Positions 8,359 through 17,416 of a DNA stretch of 64,000 nucleotides are shown here, in pieces; within the stretch, counting starts at the first letter, position 1; each line of letters starts with the position of its first letter. The position numbers were made by a program, and so were the translations under genes. The stretch is from JALHFZ01 sp963674625 (GTDB lineage: Bacteria; Synergistota; Synergistia; Synergistales; Aminobacteriaceae), in contig CAXXXO010000004.1 of NCBI GenBank assembly GCA_963674625.2, forward strand, positions 372,001 to 436,000, given 5' to 3'. A model generated the notes under the pieces. The model was not told the DNA's origin. It worked only from the letters and a program-made list of their open reading frames with translations, and made no database searches.

Positions 8359-9339
8359 CTATTTCTTTCCCTGGTACTGTTCTTTTACTTCATCCCAGAT
8401 GACTTTGAAATCCGCTTCCTGCTGCTGCAGCATTTTGACGTAATCATCACCGAACTTCATGTCGATGATGCTTGCGCGGTCGTTGCAGGCCTTCACAAAT
8501 TCAGGCATCTCGGCCATCTTTTTGAAGGCTGCGATGAGGGCGTCTCTGGCCTCTGCCGGGATGCCCCTGGGAGCGCTGTATCCCCGGGAGGAACCGGACA
8601 CGACGTTGTATCCGAGTTCCTTCATGGTCGGTACATCGGGAATAAGCTCATATCTCTTTTCGGTAAAAATCGCGAGAGCACGAAGATTGCCCGCCTTGAT
8701 CTGCGGATAGGTAATTCCGAGGTTGTTGAAGCTGGCGTCAATTTTGCCGCCCATGGCCGCCTGCCAGGAGGGACCGTCCCCTTCAAAGGGAATCATCTGG
8801 AACTTCAGGCCGCTCGCTTTTTCAAAGATCAGGGTCGTGAAGAAGTCGTCTCCGCCCACGCCGGAATTTCCGACAGTGAGTTTGCCCGGGTTTTCCTTTG
8901 CAGCCTTGAGAAAATCCGCCACTGTTTTGTAGGGACTGTCCTTGGCAACCACAATGATGCCGGGGTCTGTCACAACGTTCGCAATGGGTTCGAGTTCACT
9001 GATGTTGTAGGTGATCTCGGGATTCATGATGTAGTTTGTCTGAAGCATGGGGGTATTGGTGATGCTTATGGTGTAGCCGTCCTTCTTTGCCGTTTTCGCG
9101 AGCTGTGTCCAGGCTATGGCTCCCGTAGCGCCGGGAATGTACTGGTTGAGGAAGGACTGTCCGATTGCCTTTTCAAGAAAGGGCTGGGTAAGCTGGGCGA
9201 GAGTGTCGCTTCCTCCTCCGGCTTTGAACCCCTGCAGTACGGTGATCTGTTTTGTCGGATACTCCGCGAAGGCCGCCTGCCCACCCATTACGCACACCAG
9301 AAGCGCCAGTACTCCCAAAATCCACCGTGATTTTCTCAT
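8359..9339 (-). CDS. tctC: Tripartite tricarboxylate transporter periplasmic binding protein TctC
   Basis: A 326-residue secreted binding protein. The start ATG at 9339 follows a GGAGGAG site; the longer frame to 9510 has no site. Residues 1-24 are a signal peptide (MRKSRWILGVLALLVCVMGG, cleavage near AFA-EYP). The mature protein has TctC hallmarks: YPTKQITVLQGFKAGGGSDT at the start, GQSFLNQYIPGATGAIAW, GKLTVGNSGVGGDD, and a C-terminal helix region ending in EQYQGKK. It captures a carboxylate in the periplasm and hands it to TctAB. First gene of the minus-strand operon. Confidence 0.9.
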   Translation of the reverse strand: MRKSRWILGVLALLVCVMGGQAAFAEYPTKQITVLQGFKAGGGSDTLAQLTQPFLEKAIGQSFLNQYIPGATGAIAWTQLAKTAKKDGYTISITNTPMLQTNYIMNPEITYNISELEPIANVVTDPGIIVVAKDSPYKTVADFLKAAKENPGKLTVGNSGVGGDDFFTTLIFEKASGLKFQMIPFEGDGPSWQAAMGGKIDASFNNLGITYPQIKAGNLRALAIFTEKRYELIPDVPTMKELGYNVVSGSSRGYSAPRGIPAEARDALIAAFKKMAEMPEFVKACNDRASIIDMKFGDDYVKMLQQQEADFKVIWDEVKEQYQGKK

Positions 9340-9533
9340 TCGCAAATCTCCTCCTTCAGGTTGTTTGAATATGGTGAACCCCTTAAAACCATCGTGAAGA
9401 ACGCAGAGACCTGTGTTTCCCGGAAGCTGAAGTTCAAGATGCTCAAAACCTAAGATCTTCCGGTTGACTTGACCGATCTCAGTCAAAAATCTCTGCTCGA
9501 CCAAGATCAACCAGAAATGTTAAAAACAGCATC

Positions 9534-9562
9534 AGATTATCCTTAACGAATCATATTGTCAA
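9534..9562 (-). promoter_or_regulatory. Probable sigma-70 promoter of the tctCBA operon
   Basis: On the minus strand a perfect TTGACA -35 (9557-9562) is followed after 17 bases by TAATCT (9534-9539); GATAAT is an alternative -10 with a 15-base spacer. It lies about 195 bases upstream of the tctC start, inside the AT-rich gap 9340-9704. The rest of that gap has no open frame with a ribosome site. The leader between promoter and tctC contains repeated GATC/GGTCAA-like half-sites that do not form a clean palindrome. Confidence 0.6.
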
Positions 9563-9704
9563 ATTTTTTATCTCGTATTTTTTTTACCGATTTTTTCCCG
9601 GCAGTAAAATATTTTTTGTCCGCTGAAGAAAGTTCCGGAAAAACAGGCTGATCAGTTCCGGAGGCGGTTCGGCAGTGGGATGAAATCACCGGCCCGTTCG
9701 TCGT

Positions 9705-10973
9705 TCACCGGCAGAGCAGGAGAGTCAGATCGTTGACGTTCGTGCCTGTGGGTCCGGTCCGCAGAAGACTGCCGCAGGCTTCGAGGGCATTGTAGGAGTC
9801 GTTGTCGCCGAGGTATGCTTCGAGGTTCATGCCGAGGGTCGCAAGGGCACTGCGGGTCGTTCCGTCAACGATTCCTCCGGCGGCATCGGTGGGACCGTCT
9901 GTACCGTCGGAACCGACGGAGAGAACGACCGTATTTTCCAGTCCTGCTATTCCTGCGGCGGCGGCAAGGGCCAGCTCCTGGTTTCTGCCGCCCTTTCCCA
10001 TTCCTCTGAGGCGCACTATCGTCTCTCCTCCGAAGATAAGAGCGCAGGGGGCTTTCGCGGGCTTTCCCGAAGAATGGATCTCCCGGGCCAGGGCGGCGAG
10101 AAAGGCTCCCGCCTCCCGGGCCTCGCAGTCGAGGGTGGTGGTCATCAAAAGGGGAGAATATCCCCGTGAGGAGATTTCTTCCATGGCTGCCTCGCAGAGG
10201 GCCTTTCCGCTGCCCGCGATGACTGTGGAAACGTTGGGAACGGTGCGGGGAGTTTCCTGCCGAAGGGCTTCGAGCACGGCGGGAGAAAGGGAAAGACCAT
10301 ATTTATCGACGATGGCAAGGGCCTCCCGGACCGTGGAACCGTCGGGGTGGGCCGGGCCGGAGGCTATGCTGTCAAGCCGGTCTCCAAGCACATCGGAAAG
10401 CACCACTGCAAAGACGTGGGCGGGAGCCGCAGCAAGGGCGAACCTTCCTGCCTTCACCGACGAGAGGCGTTTGCGGATCATGTTGATCTCGACGATGTTC
10501 GCTCCCGAGGCGAGGAGCTGATTCGTCGCCGATACGAGATCTTCCAGGGTCACCCCGGGGGAGGGCTTTTCGAAGAGGGCTGACCCCCCTCCCGAGACGA
10601 GAAAAAGGACCGTGTCCTCCGGGGAGAGTCCCTTTATCATCTCGAGGATCTTCGCCGAACCCAGAAGGGTGTTTTCGTCCGGAAGAGGGTGTCCGGCTTC
10701 GATGATTTCAAGCCCTGAAATGGTGCCGAGGGAATGGCCGTATTTCGTGAGGACTACTCCCCCCTCGACCGATGGTCCGAGAACGTCCACGGAAGCCTTT
10801 GCCATCCTCCAGGCGGCCTTGCCTATGGCCGCAAGCACAATCCTGCCCCCAAGAACTCTTCTTTTCGAAAAGGCCTCGCTGTTCAGGGCCTTGCGGACCG
10901 CATTCTCGGGAAGAACGGCCTCGATGGCCCCGAGGGCCGCTTTCAGAACATCCTGCCGCATTGCATCTTCCAT
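9705..10973 (-). CDS. Glycerate 2-kinase (MOFRL/GckA-type)
   Basis: A 422-residue kinase of the type-2 glycerate kinase family, which makes 2-phosphoglycerate from D-glycerate and ATP. Landmarks are GGRIVLAAIGKAAWRMAKAS, LVSGGGSALFEKPSPG, the SGPAHPDGST segment and a C-terminal MOFRL domain (GKGGRNQELALAAAAGI, SVGSDGTDGPTDAAGG). Start ATG at 10973 was preferred since ACCTC at 10981-10985 (GAGGT on the minus strand) sits seven bases upstream; the upstream GTG at 11018 would overlap the preceding gene. Glycerate is a usual end product of sugar-acid or hydroxypyruvate routes, which fits the neighbouring dehydratases. It lies 26 bases below the GGDEF gene and may share its transcript. Confidence 0.9.
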   Translation of the reverse strand: MEDAMRQDVLKAALGAIEAVLPENAVRKALNSEAFSKRRVLGGRIVLAAIGKAAWRMAKASVDVLGPSVEGGVVLTKYGHSLGTISGLEIIEAGHPLPDENTLLGSAKILEMIKGLSPEDTVLFLVSGGGSALFEKPSPGVTLEDLVSATNQLLASGANIVEINMIRKRLSSVKAGRFALAAAPAHVFAVVLSDVLGDRLDSIASGPAHPDGSTVREALAIVDKYGLSLSPAVLEALRQETPRTVPNVSTVIAGSGKALCEAAMEEISSRGYSPLLMTTTLDCEAREAGAFLAALAREIHSSGKPAKAPCALIFGGETIVRLRGMGKGGRNQELALAAAAGIAGLENTVVLSVGSDGTDGPTDAAGGIVDGTTRSALATLGMNLEAYLGDNDSYNALEACGSLLRTGPTGTNVNDLTLLLCR

Positions 10974-10999
10974 GGGTCTCACCTCTTCCGAAGGGGCCG

Positions 11000-12694
11000 T
11001 CATTTCGGGCATCGGCACTCCCGTTCTTCAGCAAAGACATAGGTGTCCTTGCCCTTGGCCTTGGCCCTGTACATGGCCAGGTCCGCCTGCTTCAGCAGTT
11101 CGTCCGCGCCGGCGGTACAGAGATTCGACATGGCGATGCCGACGGAGATATGAATATGCAGGCTGTGTTCTCCGAGGATGAAGGGTTCGCGGAAGGTCTC
11201 CAGCAGCCTCTGCACGACGCTTTCCACTTCCTCACGGTCGTCCATCTCCGGGAGGACGATGGTGAACTCGTCCCCTCCGAACCGGCAGACCGTATCCATT
11301 TCCCTGACGGTGGCGGTCATTCTGGCGGCGGCATCCCTGAGGATTTCGTCCCCGCCGTCGTGCCCCCAGCGGTCGTTTACGGATTTGAAATCGTCGATGT
11401 CGAGGAAGAGAAGGGCAATTCCCGTATTCCTGCGCCTGGCGATAAGAAGAGCATGGCTGAGCCGGTCGGTGAAAAGGTAGCGGTTTGGCAGTCCGGTAAG
11501 GAAATCATGGGTGGCCTGATGGTGGATATGGACCTCCATGGCTTTTCGCTCCGTCACATCGGAATGGGTTCCGGCGATGCGGGTCGGTTTTCCCCTTTCA
11601 TCCCTTGCCACGACACAGCTTCGGTCGAGTATCCAGCGAACGGAGCCGTCTTTGCCGTGAATCCGGTATTCAAGCCGGTAGCCCGTGCTCTCTCCTGCAA
11701 GACACTGGCGGACGGCATCTTTCAACCGGGGCCGGTCTTCTTCGAGAATGCGCTCCTCCCACTCGGGCAAAAAATTCCGTCCGCATAAAAGGAGGTCTCT
11801 TCCGGTGGACCCGTCTTTTGTATCGCAGCCGAGAATTTCCCGGGAGAGGGGAGAAAGATCCACCGTCCCGGACGGTACATCCCAAATCCAGAGGCCGTCG
11901 CCCACACCGAGAAGAGCGAGCTTCAGCATCTTTTCGCTTGATATGAAGTCCTCCTCCGCCCGCATCCTCTCGGCCATCTCGATCTTCATTTCTTCGTTTG
12001 ACTTGAGAAGGGCCTCGGTCCGGATCTGAACCTGGTCCTCGAGAAAACTGCGATAGACGGCCAGTTCTTTTCGGGACTGTTCGATCTCTTCCATTCGGAC
12101 TGAAAGGTCCAGGTTCAGCTTCCTGAGGTTTGAATAGAGTTCGAAGCTTTCGAGGGCAGTCGCCGCGGCATGGAGAGTGACAGAAAGGGAAGCGAGGGCG
12201 TAATCGGCGATTCCCTCCCAGTCCTCGTCGAGTATCCCCACGAACATCCCCCTGGTCCGGGAGATGGTGGTCATGACGTGAAGAACCATGGCGGTATGGT
12301 GTTCTGAAAAATAAGAGACGACGGGTTTTTTTCGTTTGATCGCCCAGGTGAAGGTCCGGTCTTCTATCCTCTGCGCAATATTTTCCTCGATCTGGGACAG
12401 ACATTCCGTCGGAGAGCAGAAAGCGGGATAAAAGCTCGAGGTATCATCCACAAGATAAATCGCGCAGGCCTTGAAGGCCATCACCTGCTGAACGCGCCCT
12501 GTAATTTGTTCCAGAAGAAGCCCGGGGTCATCCAGCTTGTTCAGACTGATGTCGAAGGAAGAGAGGAGCGTGGCCGCCTCTAGGGCTTCCATTCCTATAT
12601 TTTTTTCCTTCCATAGCAAGGAGTTTCGTTCCTCGAGAATTTTTATCCGCCGCTCCAGAGCTTCCGTTTTCGATGGCAAATTCACGGCCTTCAC
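11000..12694 (-). CDS. PAS-containing diguanylate cyclase
   Basis: A 564-residue cytoplasmic signalling protein with no clear membrane helix. Layout: N-terminal coiled coil (about 8-40), a GAF-like sensor region (about 45-185), a second coiled coil (about 190-250), a PAS domain with PAC end (about 250-380, closing in RIAGTHSDVTERKAME), and a GGDEF domain (about 395-560). The active-site GGDEF is intact at about residue 473, and REMD five residues before it matches the RxxD product-inhibition site, so it is probably an active, feedback-controlled cyclic-di-GMP synthase. It overlaps the HDOD gene by four bases (ATGA), so the two are translationally coupled. The signal sensed is unknown. Confidence 0.9.
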   Translation of the reverse strand: MKAVNLPSKTEALERRIKILEERNSLLWKEKNIGMEALEAATLLSSFDISLNKLDDPGLLLEQITGRVQQVMAFKACAIYLVDDTSSFYPAFCSPTECLSQIEENIAQRIEDRTFTWAIKRKKPVVSYFSEHHTAMVLHVMTTISRTRGMFVGILDEDWEGIADYALASLSVTLHAAATALESFELYSNLRKLNLDLSVRMEEIEQSRKELAVYRSFLEDQVQIRTEALLKSNEEMKIEMAERMRAEEDFISSEKMLKLALLGVGDGLWIWDVPSGTVDLSPLSREILGCDTKDGSTGRDLLLCGRNFLPEWEERILEEDRPRLKDAVRQCLAGESTGYRLEYRIHGKDGSVRWILDRSCVVARDERGKPTRIAGTHSDVTERKAMEVHIHHQATHDFLTGLPNRYLFTDRLSHALLIARRRNTGIALLFLDIDDFKSVNDRWGHDGGDEILRDAAARMTATVREMDTVCRFGGDEFTIVLPEMDDREEVESVVQRLLETFREPFILGEHSLHIHISVGIAMSNLCTAGADELLKQADLAMYRAKAKGKDTYVFAEERECRCPK

Positions 12695-13941
12695 CTTCCC
12701 GCTCCGAGAAATGTCGAAGTGATATCCGCGATCTGTCGTTCTCCCTGGAGAACGACAGTGGCAAATACTGCTGACGGCACGCCCGTTTCTTTCCAGAGGG
12801 ATGGAGATATATCAGGCACCAGGGGAGTGCCGCTGCGTCCCTGCAGGGCAGCTATCGCAAGGGAATTGGCAGCGGAGAGAAGCGTGGCTTCAAGAACCGA
12901 CTGGGATGCATGGGGGGCATGGTGAAAACGGACGCAGTTTTCCAGGGCGGTGGGGATTTTCCACTCCCTCAAAAGAGCGGCGCCCAGCTGTGCATGGTCG
13001 AATCCCAGGATTTCTCTTTCAGCCGCTGAAAGGAGAACGCGGTTCGAACAGGCGTATTCAAGGGCTCGCCGCGCCTGGCGGGGAACCTGTCGGAAAAGTA
13101 CCAGCTTGCCGATATCGTGAAGGAGGCCCGCCACGAAGAGACGCTCCTCCGAGACCCCGAGTTTTTCCGAAGCCAGGAGGCGGGCGTAGACGCCGCAGGC
13201 GATGGAATGCCGCCAGAAATCTTTCATATCCAGGTATTCCGGTGATATGTCGGTGAAATACTGAACTGCCGCGATTCCGAGGGCAAGGGTGGAAAGCTCC
13301 TTCGTTCCGATGATCGCCACTGCCCGGGAAACCGTTTCTACCTTTGAGGGAAATCCGTAAAAGGCACTGTTCACGAGCTTCAGGAGTTTTGTAAGAAGGC
13401 TCGAATCCTTGCTGACCGTCTCGGCGATCTGGGAAGCGGAGCTTCGGGCGGAATTGATCACTTCCATTATACGGTAATAAACATCGGGAAGGGACGCAAG
13501 GCGCACCTCCCGGGAGACGAGGTCTGCCGGGGTAAGCACACGGTCAGTATCGGGCTTTTCCCCGCCGGGGCGCTCAGAGGGGAAAGACCGCGGAACGTCA
13601 GGGGACTCATTGCGAAGAAGAGCCGCCACAATGCGGTCGAGCCCGACGTCGTACATTTCTTTCATGGGAGATTCTTGCGGCTTCGTCGGAAAGAGAGGGG
13701 CGAGGAGATCTTCGCCCCGGGCGAAGATCTCCGGGGAAATCTCAGGAGCAGCCTCAATGGAAAAATCCTCGTTCTGGTCAGCCATCACTGCGACTTCTGC
13801 GACTCCCCAGATTTTCATCGTCTGAATATGCTTTTCCGTCAGGGACGCCCCTGAGGGGAGCAGAAAGCGGCCGTTAAAGGCCAGGAGATCCTTTTCGAGA
13901 ACCATCCCTGCCTTAAGGTGATCCACATGAACAAGAGCCAT
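12691..13941 (-). CDS. HDOD-domain signalling protein
   Basis: A 416-residue protein with an N-terminal segment resembling those found before HD-GYP or HDOD domains (VDHLKAGMVLEKDLLAFNGRFLL) and a central HDOD domain from about residue 140 (SREVRLASLPDVYYRIMEVI, SSLLTKLLKLVNSAFYGFPS, SRAVAIIGTKELSTLALGI, then GLLHDIGKLVLF). HDOD proteins are non-enzymatic relatives of HD phosphohydrolases used in signal transduction. An HDIGK motif is present, but the phosphodiesterase GYP motif is not seen. It is the first gene of a coupled pair with the diguanylate cyclase, suggesting a joint role in cyclic-di-GMP or stress signalling. Start ATG at 13941 has a GGGGGAAG site. Confidence 0.8.
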   Translation of the reverse strand: MALVHVDHLKAGMVLEKDLLAFNGRFLLPSGASLTEKHIQTMKIWGVAEVAVMADQNEDFSIEAAPEISPEIFARGEDLLAPLFPTKPQESPMKEMYDVGLDRIVAALLRNESPDVPRSFPSERPGGEKPDTDRVLTPADLVSREVRLASLPDVYYRIMEVINSARSSASQIAETVSKDSSLLTKLLKLVNSAFYGFPSKVETVSRAVAIIGTKELSTLALGIAAVQYFTDISPEYLDMKDFWRHSIACGVYARLLASEKLGVSEERLFVAGLLHDIGKLVLFRQVPRQARRALEYACSNRVLLSAAEREILGFDHAQLGAALLREWKIPTALENCVRFHHAPHASQSVLEATLLSAANSLAIAALQGRSGTPLVPDISPSLWKETGVPSAVFATVVLQGERQIADITSTFLGAGR

Positions 13942-14028
13942 GAATAACTTCCCCCTTACGCTGACACAATTCTGAGCAGATTCAGAAATATAGTATCACG
14001 AGAAACCGCAGGGCGGATAGAAAAATTT

Positions 14029-15258
14029 TCATTCTTTTTTGTCTCTTATTCCAGTTTTTCCTGTTTCTCTCTCGAGAAAGGCGAAGGCGGCCCCCCGATC
14101 TGAAAATCCTCTTTCAAGATTCTCCCTTTCAGCCCGTTTTCTGAGCTCTCCTGCAATCCGCCCGGAAGGGATGGCAAATTGGCGGAGGATCTCTCCTCCG
14201 GTGGGAAGAATTTCGTCCTCCATGGATTTTCTCATCGCCATGGCAAGGAGAGTCATGGCGTTCTCCTTCAGCATCGGTCTTCTCTCCTCCGGAAGAGAGA
14301 GGGCCATGGAAAATTGAATGAGGTCGGCCGAAAATGAGGGCCCCTTTTCGGCCATGATGGCGGCAAGAGCGCCGGAAGAAACCGTCTGCTGAAGAAGGTT
14401 TTTGAAGCGTACAAGATCAGCTGTCCGGCCAATCAAGGAAGTACTCCACCCGAAGGTCTGAAGGGAACGCTCCGCCAGGGTGGCCCCTTCTTCGTCAGGA
14501 GGGTTTCCCTGTTCTGGAAAAGAGAAGATCGCCGCTGCTCTGAGATGCAGAGGGGCGTTCCATTCCTCCAGCACTTTTTCGGTCTCGAGAAGCCGGAGGA
14601 AATCTTCCCGGGATATGGCCAGGTTCGGAAAGACCGCTTCAAGGAGGCCGGTCCTCTGAAGGTTCCGGAGAAAGAGAGGGGCCTTTCCCCCGAGGCCGAG
14701 CCGCACTTCCCTTCCGATGCGTTCGCCGGGACAATCCGGAAGATCGGTTCGAACGGTCCGGCAGAGCCTTACCGAGTCCTCATCGGCCCGGAAACCCGGC
14801 AGGGCGGCCGCAAAACGAAGAAGTCGAAGGGCCCTGAGAGGATCTTCGGCGAGGCGGTCTTCTCCCCGGCCGTTGAAGCGAAGACGGCCGGCGAAGACGT
14901 CTGAAACGCTCTCCTTTGACCCTGCGAGCTCTCCCCTTCGCCGAAGGGCAAGGGCATTCACCGTCAGGTCCCGCCGTTCCAGGTCTTTTTCAAGGGAAGA
15001 CCCGGCATAGGAAAATATCTGAACATGGGCCTCCTCGAGGGGAAGAAGGAAAATTTCACACCCCCGGGGTCCGAGAATTTTTCCCCCGGGAAAAAGGGAT
15101 CGAAGGATATGAACGGGCGCGCTGCAGGCGATGTCCATGTCCCGGGGCTCCCGGCCGCAGAGGAGGTCCCGGACCATTCCACCGGCATAAACTCCTTCGT
15201 ATCCCGCCTCTTCGAGTTGCAGAAGAACATTTCCTCCCGAGGCAAGAAGATCCTTCAC
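14029..15258 (-). CDS. CCA tRNA nucleotidyltransferase / poly(A) polymerase family protein
   Basis: A 409-residue class II nucleotidyltransferase. It shows GVYAGGMVRDLLCGREPRD, the catalytic DMD metal-binding pair, ERRDLTVNALAL and the RNA-binding helix EDPLRALRLLRFAAALPGF. These enzymes add or repair the 3' CCA of tRNA; some members only add A or CC, and the sequence alone does not settle which. No C-terminal HD phosphohydrolase motif was seen. The start overlaps the stop of the GNAT gene by four bases, so the two are co-translated. Confidence 0.8.
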   Translation of the reverse strand: MKDLLASGGNVLLQLEEAGYEGVYAGGMVRDLLCGREPRDMDIACSAPVHILRSLFPGGKILGPRGCEIFLLPLEEAHVQIFSYAGSSLEKDLERRDLTVNALALRRRGELAGSKESVSDVFAGRLRFNGRGEDRLAEDPLRALRLLRFAAALPGFRADEDSVRLCRTVRTDLPDCPGERIGREVRLGLGGKAPLFLRNLQRTGLLEAVFPNLAISREDFLRLLETEKVLEEWNAPLHLRAAAIFSFPEQGNPPDEEGATLAERSLQTFGWSTSLIGRTADLVRFKNLLQQTVSSGALAAIMAEKGPSFSADLIQFSMALSLPEERRPMLKENAMTLLAMAMRKSMEDEILPTGGEILRQFAIPSGRIAGELRKRAERENLERGFSDRGAAFAFLERETGKTGIRDKKE

Positions 15259-15989
15259 GGCCTGTCTTCGCCCGCCTCTTCGACCATGGGCCGCCCGTAG
15301 AGCATTGCCATGCCGGTGGACTTGTGCTTGACCTTGTACCCCACGTATCCGTCCCCGAGTACCCTGGGATGATAGTCATAGCTGCGGAGAAGAATTTCCC
15401 TGTGCCCCCTGGTCTGCACCACCAGGGGTTTCCTGAGGTTCTTGTACAGGACGAAGCGGGGATGCCCGCCGTATTTATATTTGAATTCCACCGCCGAAAA
15501 GCCCGATTTCAGCACGTTGGTCAGGCTGAAGATATTCTTCGGCGAAACGGTGGTGTACAGATGATACCGATGGGGATAGAGAATGGTCTCCATAAAGAGG
15601 TAGGTGAAAAACTGGATGCTGTTTCCCCGGAAGGCCGAATCGGTGATGCAGAAATCCATGACCGCCAGGTGTCTCTTCTCGGCCTGGTCCAGCCCGAGGT
15701 CCGCCATGGCGTCATCTACATATTCATCCACGTAGGAGACCGCTCGCAGGGCGATGAGGCGTCCCTCGGCGAAAACCCCTGCCACCGCCCCCTGGCCGTT
15801 GATGCTTTCCTCGATGGTATTTTCCTCGGCGAAAAATCCCGCGTCGCCGATCTCCTCGGTGATCCTCCGGTGAAAAGCGAGAGCCTCGGAGGCATCACCC
15901 TGCTGCAGCATCCGCATGGTGCACAGGACAGGGCGGATCAGGCCGGGTTCCCGTTTCTGAAGAAAAAACTGCTGACTGACGGAGGGCAT
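15255..15989 (-). CDS. GNAT-like acetyltransferase family protein
   Basis: A 244-residue protein resembling GNAT N-acetyltransferases: ARAVSYVDEY-type strand pairs, the DFCITDSAFRGNSIQFFTYLF segment in the acetyl-CoA loop position, and TTVSPKNIFSLTNVLKSGF, which is like the C-terminal 'neighbour' helix of these enzymes. The start was placed at ATG 15989 because upstream sequence to 16124 reads as intergenic and includes the AT-rich promoter of the divergent gene. AGGGG lies about 11 bases before it, which is only a fair ribosome site. The substrate is unknown. It precedes and overlaps the CCA-type gene. Confidence 0.6.
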   Translation of the reverse strand: MPSVSQQFFLQKREPGLIRPVLCTMRMLQQGDASEALAFHRRITEEIGDAGFFAEENTIEESINGQGAVAGVFAEGRLIALRAVSYVDEYVDDAMADLGLDQAEKRHLAVMDFCITDSAFRGNSIQFFTYLFMETILYPHRYHLYTTVSPKNIFSLTNVLKSGFSAVEFKYKYGGHPRFVLYKNLRKPLVVQTRGHREILLRSYDYHPRVLGDGYVGYKVKHKSTGMAMLYGRPMVEEAGEDRP

Positions 15990-16107
15990 TCTCCATCGAT
16001 CCCCTTTGCAATAGGATGGCAGACTTACCAAAATCACAAAATCCGGAAAAAAACTTCCCCGGTGGTTCGTGTATATTATACAAAAGAGGTCAAGGGGGGA
16101 ACATGAG

Positions 16108-17238
16108 ATGGTTATGGTAGCCATAAAAGAAAGAGCGGACTATGACCGGCAGAAATTGGGGGCGGCGCTCGGGGAGCTCCTCGGGAACCTGGGCGGTATT
16201 CGAAAGTTCTTTTCTGCGGGGGACAGGGTGCTGCTCAAGCCGAATCTGCTGTCGGCCTCCTCTCCGGAAAAATGCGTCACCACCCATCCGGAGGTAGTCC
16301 GGGCCGTGGCCCTTCTTGTTCTGGAGGCGGGAGGAAGCCCCTTCATGGCAGACAGTCCCGGCCTGGACGGATTTTCCGGTGTGGCGCTGAAGACTGGAAT
16401 GGCGGAGGTGGCAAAAGAGCTCTCGATTCCCCTGGAGGAACTGACCGACTCAACTCCCCTCCCCATGGCAGAAGGATCTGTCTTCAGAAGGGTTGAGGTC
16501 GCCCGACAGGCTCTCGAGGCCGACGCGATCATAAACCTGCCGAAACTGAAGACCCATGCCCAGATGACCCTAACCCTCGGAGTGAAAAATCTCTTCGGCA
16601 CGGTGGTCCGCCAGAGAAAGGCGGAATGGCACTATAAAACCGGCCTGGACAGGGATGTCTTCGCCGACCTGCATCTCGATATCGCCCGCAGCCTCGCCCC
16701 GGCCCTCACTATCCTTGACGGAATCGAAGGTATGGAGGGACGGGGGCCGGGAAACGGCCGTCCCCGTTCCTTCGGCCTGCTCGCCGCATCTCCGGACCCC
16801 CTCGCCCTCGATCTCTCGATCTGCTCTCTTATGGGAGTTCCTTTTGAATCCTTTCCGCTCTTCCGCGCGGCAGAGAAAAGAGGGCTGCTCCCGGTGGTGG
16901 AAGAGGTGCGCAGCCCCTCCTTCCCGGAGGGATTTGTTTTTCCTGACGTGGATATTCCGCGGCTCGACGCCCTTCACCTTCTCCCTGCCTTTCTCGACGG
17001 ATTCGGAAAGAAGCATCTCTCCTCCCGTCCTGTTCAGAACCGGAAAAAATGCATCCGGTGCGGCAAATGCGCCTCCATCTGCCCCGCCGGGGCCATGGAG
17101 CTGACCCGGGAGGGCCGGCTTCTCATCGACTATGAGAAATGCATCCGGTGCTATTGCTGCCAGGAGGTCTGCCCCGAGGACGCCATAACATTTTCGAAGG
17201 GACTGATCCTGAGAGGTCTCGAGTTTTTCCGCCGCTGA
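16108..17238 (+). CDS. DUF362 protein with two C-terminal 4Fe-4S clusters
   Basis: A 376-residue protein: a DUF362 domain (LKPNLLSASSPEKCVTTHPE, NLPKLKTHAQMTLTLGVKNL, and GIEGMEGRGPGNGRPR are its typical blocks) followed by a ferredoxin-like tail with two full CxxCxxCxxxCP motifs (KCIRCGKCASICPAGAM and KCIRCYCCQEVCPEDAI). It probably works as a cytoplasmic electron carrier or Fe-S oxidoreductase; its precise partner is not known. Start ATG 16108 follows a six-G run at 16094-16099 with an eight-base spacer. The upstream region 15990-16107 carries an AT-rich palindrome (GTATATTATAC) suited to a -10 element. Confidence 0.8.
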   Translation: MVMVAIKERADYDRQKLGAALGELLGNLGGIRKFFSAGDRVLLKPNLLSASSPEKCVTTHPEVVRAVALLVLEAGGSPFMADSPGLDGFSGVALKTGMAEVAKELSIPLEELTDSTPLPMAEGSVFRRVEVARQALEADAIINLPKLKTHAQMTLTLGVKNLFGTVVRQRKAEWHYKTGLDRDVFADLHLDIARSLAPALTILDGIEGMEGRGPGNGRPRSFGLLAASPDPLALDLSICSLMGVPFESFPLFRAAEKRGLLPVVEEVRSPSFPEGFVFPDVDIPRLDALHLLPAFLDGFGKKHLSSRPVQNRKKCIRCGKCASICPAGAMELTREGRLLIDYEKCIRCYCCQEVCPEDAITFSKGLILRGLEFFRR

Positions 17239-17279
17239 AAAACCCTTTCCATTGAATGGACACTTTTGTTGCTCAAAGA

Positions 17280-17308
17280 TTGAGAGCTCCCTTTTTTCGA
17301 CATATAAT
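17280..17308 (+). promoter_or_regulatory. Sigma-70 promoter of the glutamine-synthetase-like gene
   Basis: TTGAGA (17280-17285) and a perfect TATAAT (17303-17308) are separated by exactly 17 bases. Transcription would start near 17315 and give a leader of about 100 bases before ATG 17417. A second TATAAT at 17380-17385 has no matching -35. Confidence 0.75.
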
Positions 17309-17416
17309 AAAATAAAAGTAGGGGGATCTTTGCAATTGATTTCCCTTCAAGGGGCAAAGCACCGCGAAATTTATTCACATATAATTTTTTATGTCATTAT
17401 TTTCAGAGGGGGAAGC

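Noticed and set aside
9478..9530. Repeated GATC and GGTCAA-like segments in the tctC leader, considered as an operator.
   Set aside because: The arms do not make a clean inverted or direct repeat; support is too weak.
14750..14765. GGTTCGAAC-like strings (also near 54338) that resemble a tRNA T arm.
   Set aside because: Both lie inside conserved coding regions and no acceptor or anticodon stem can be folded around them.
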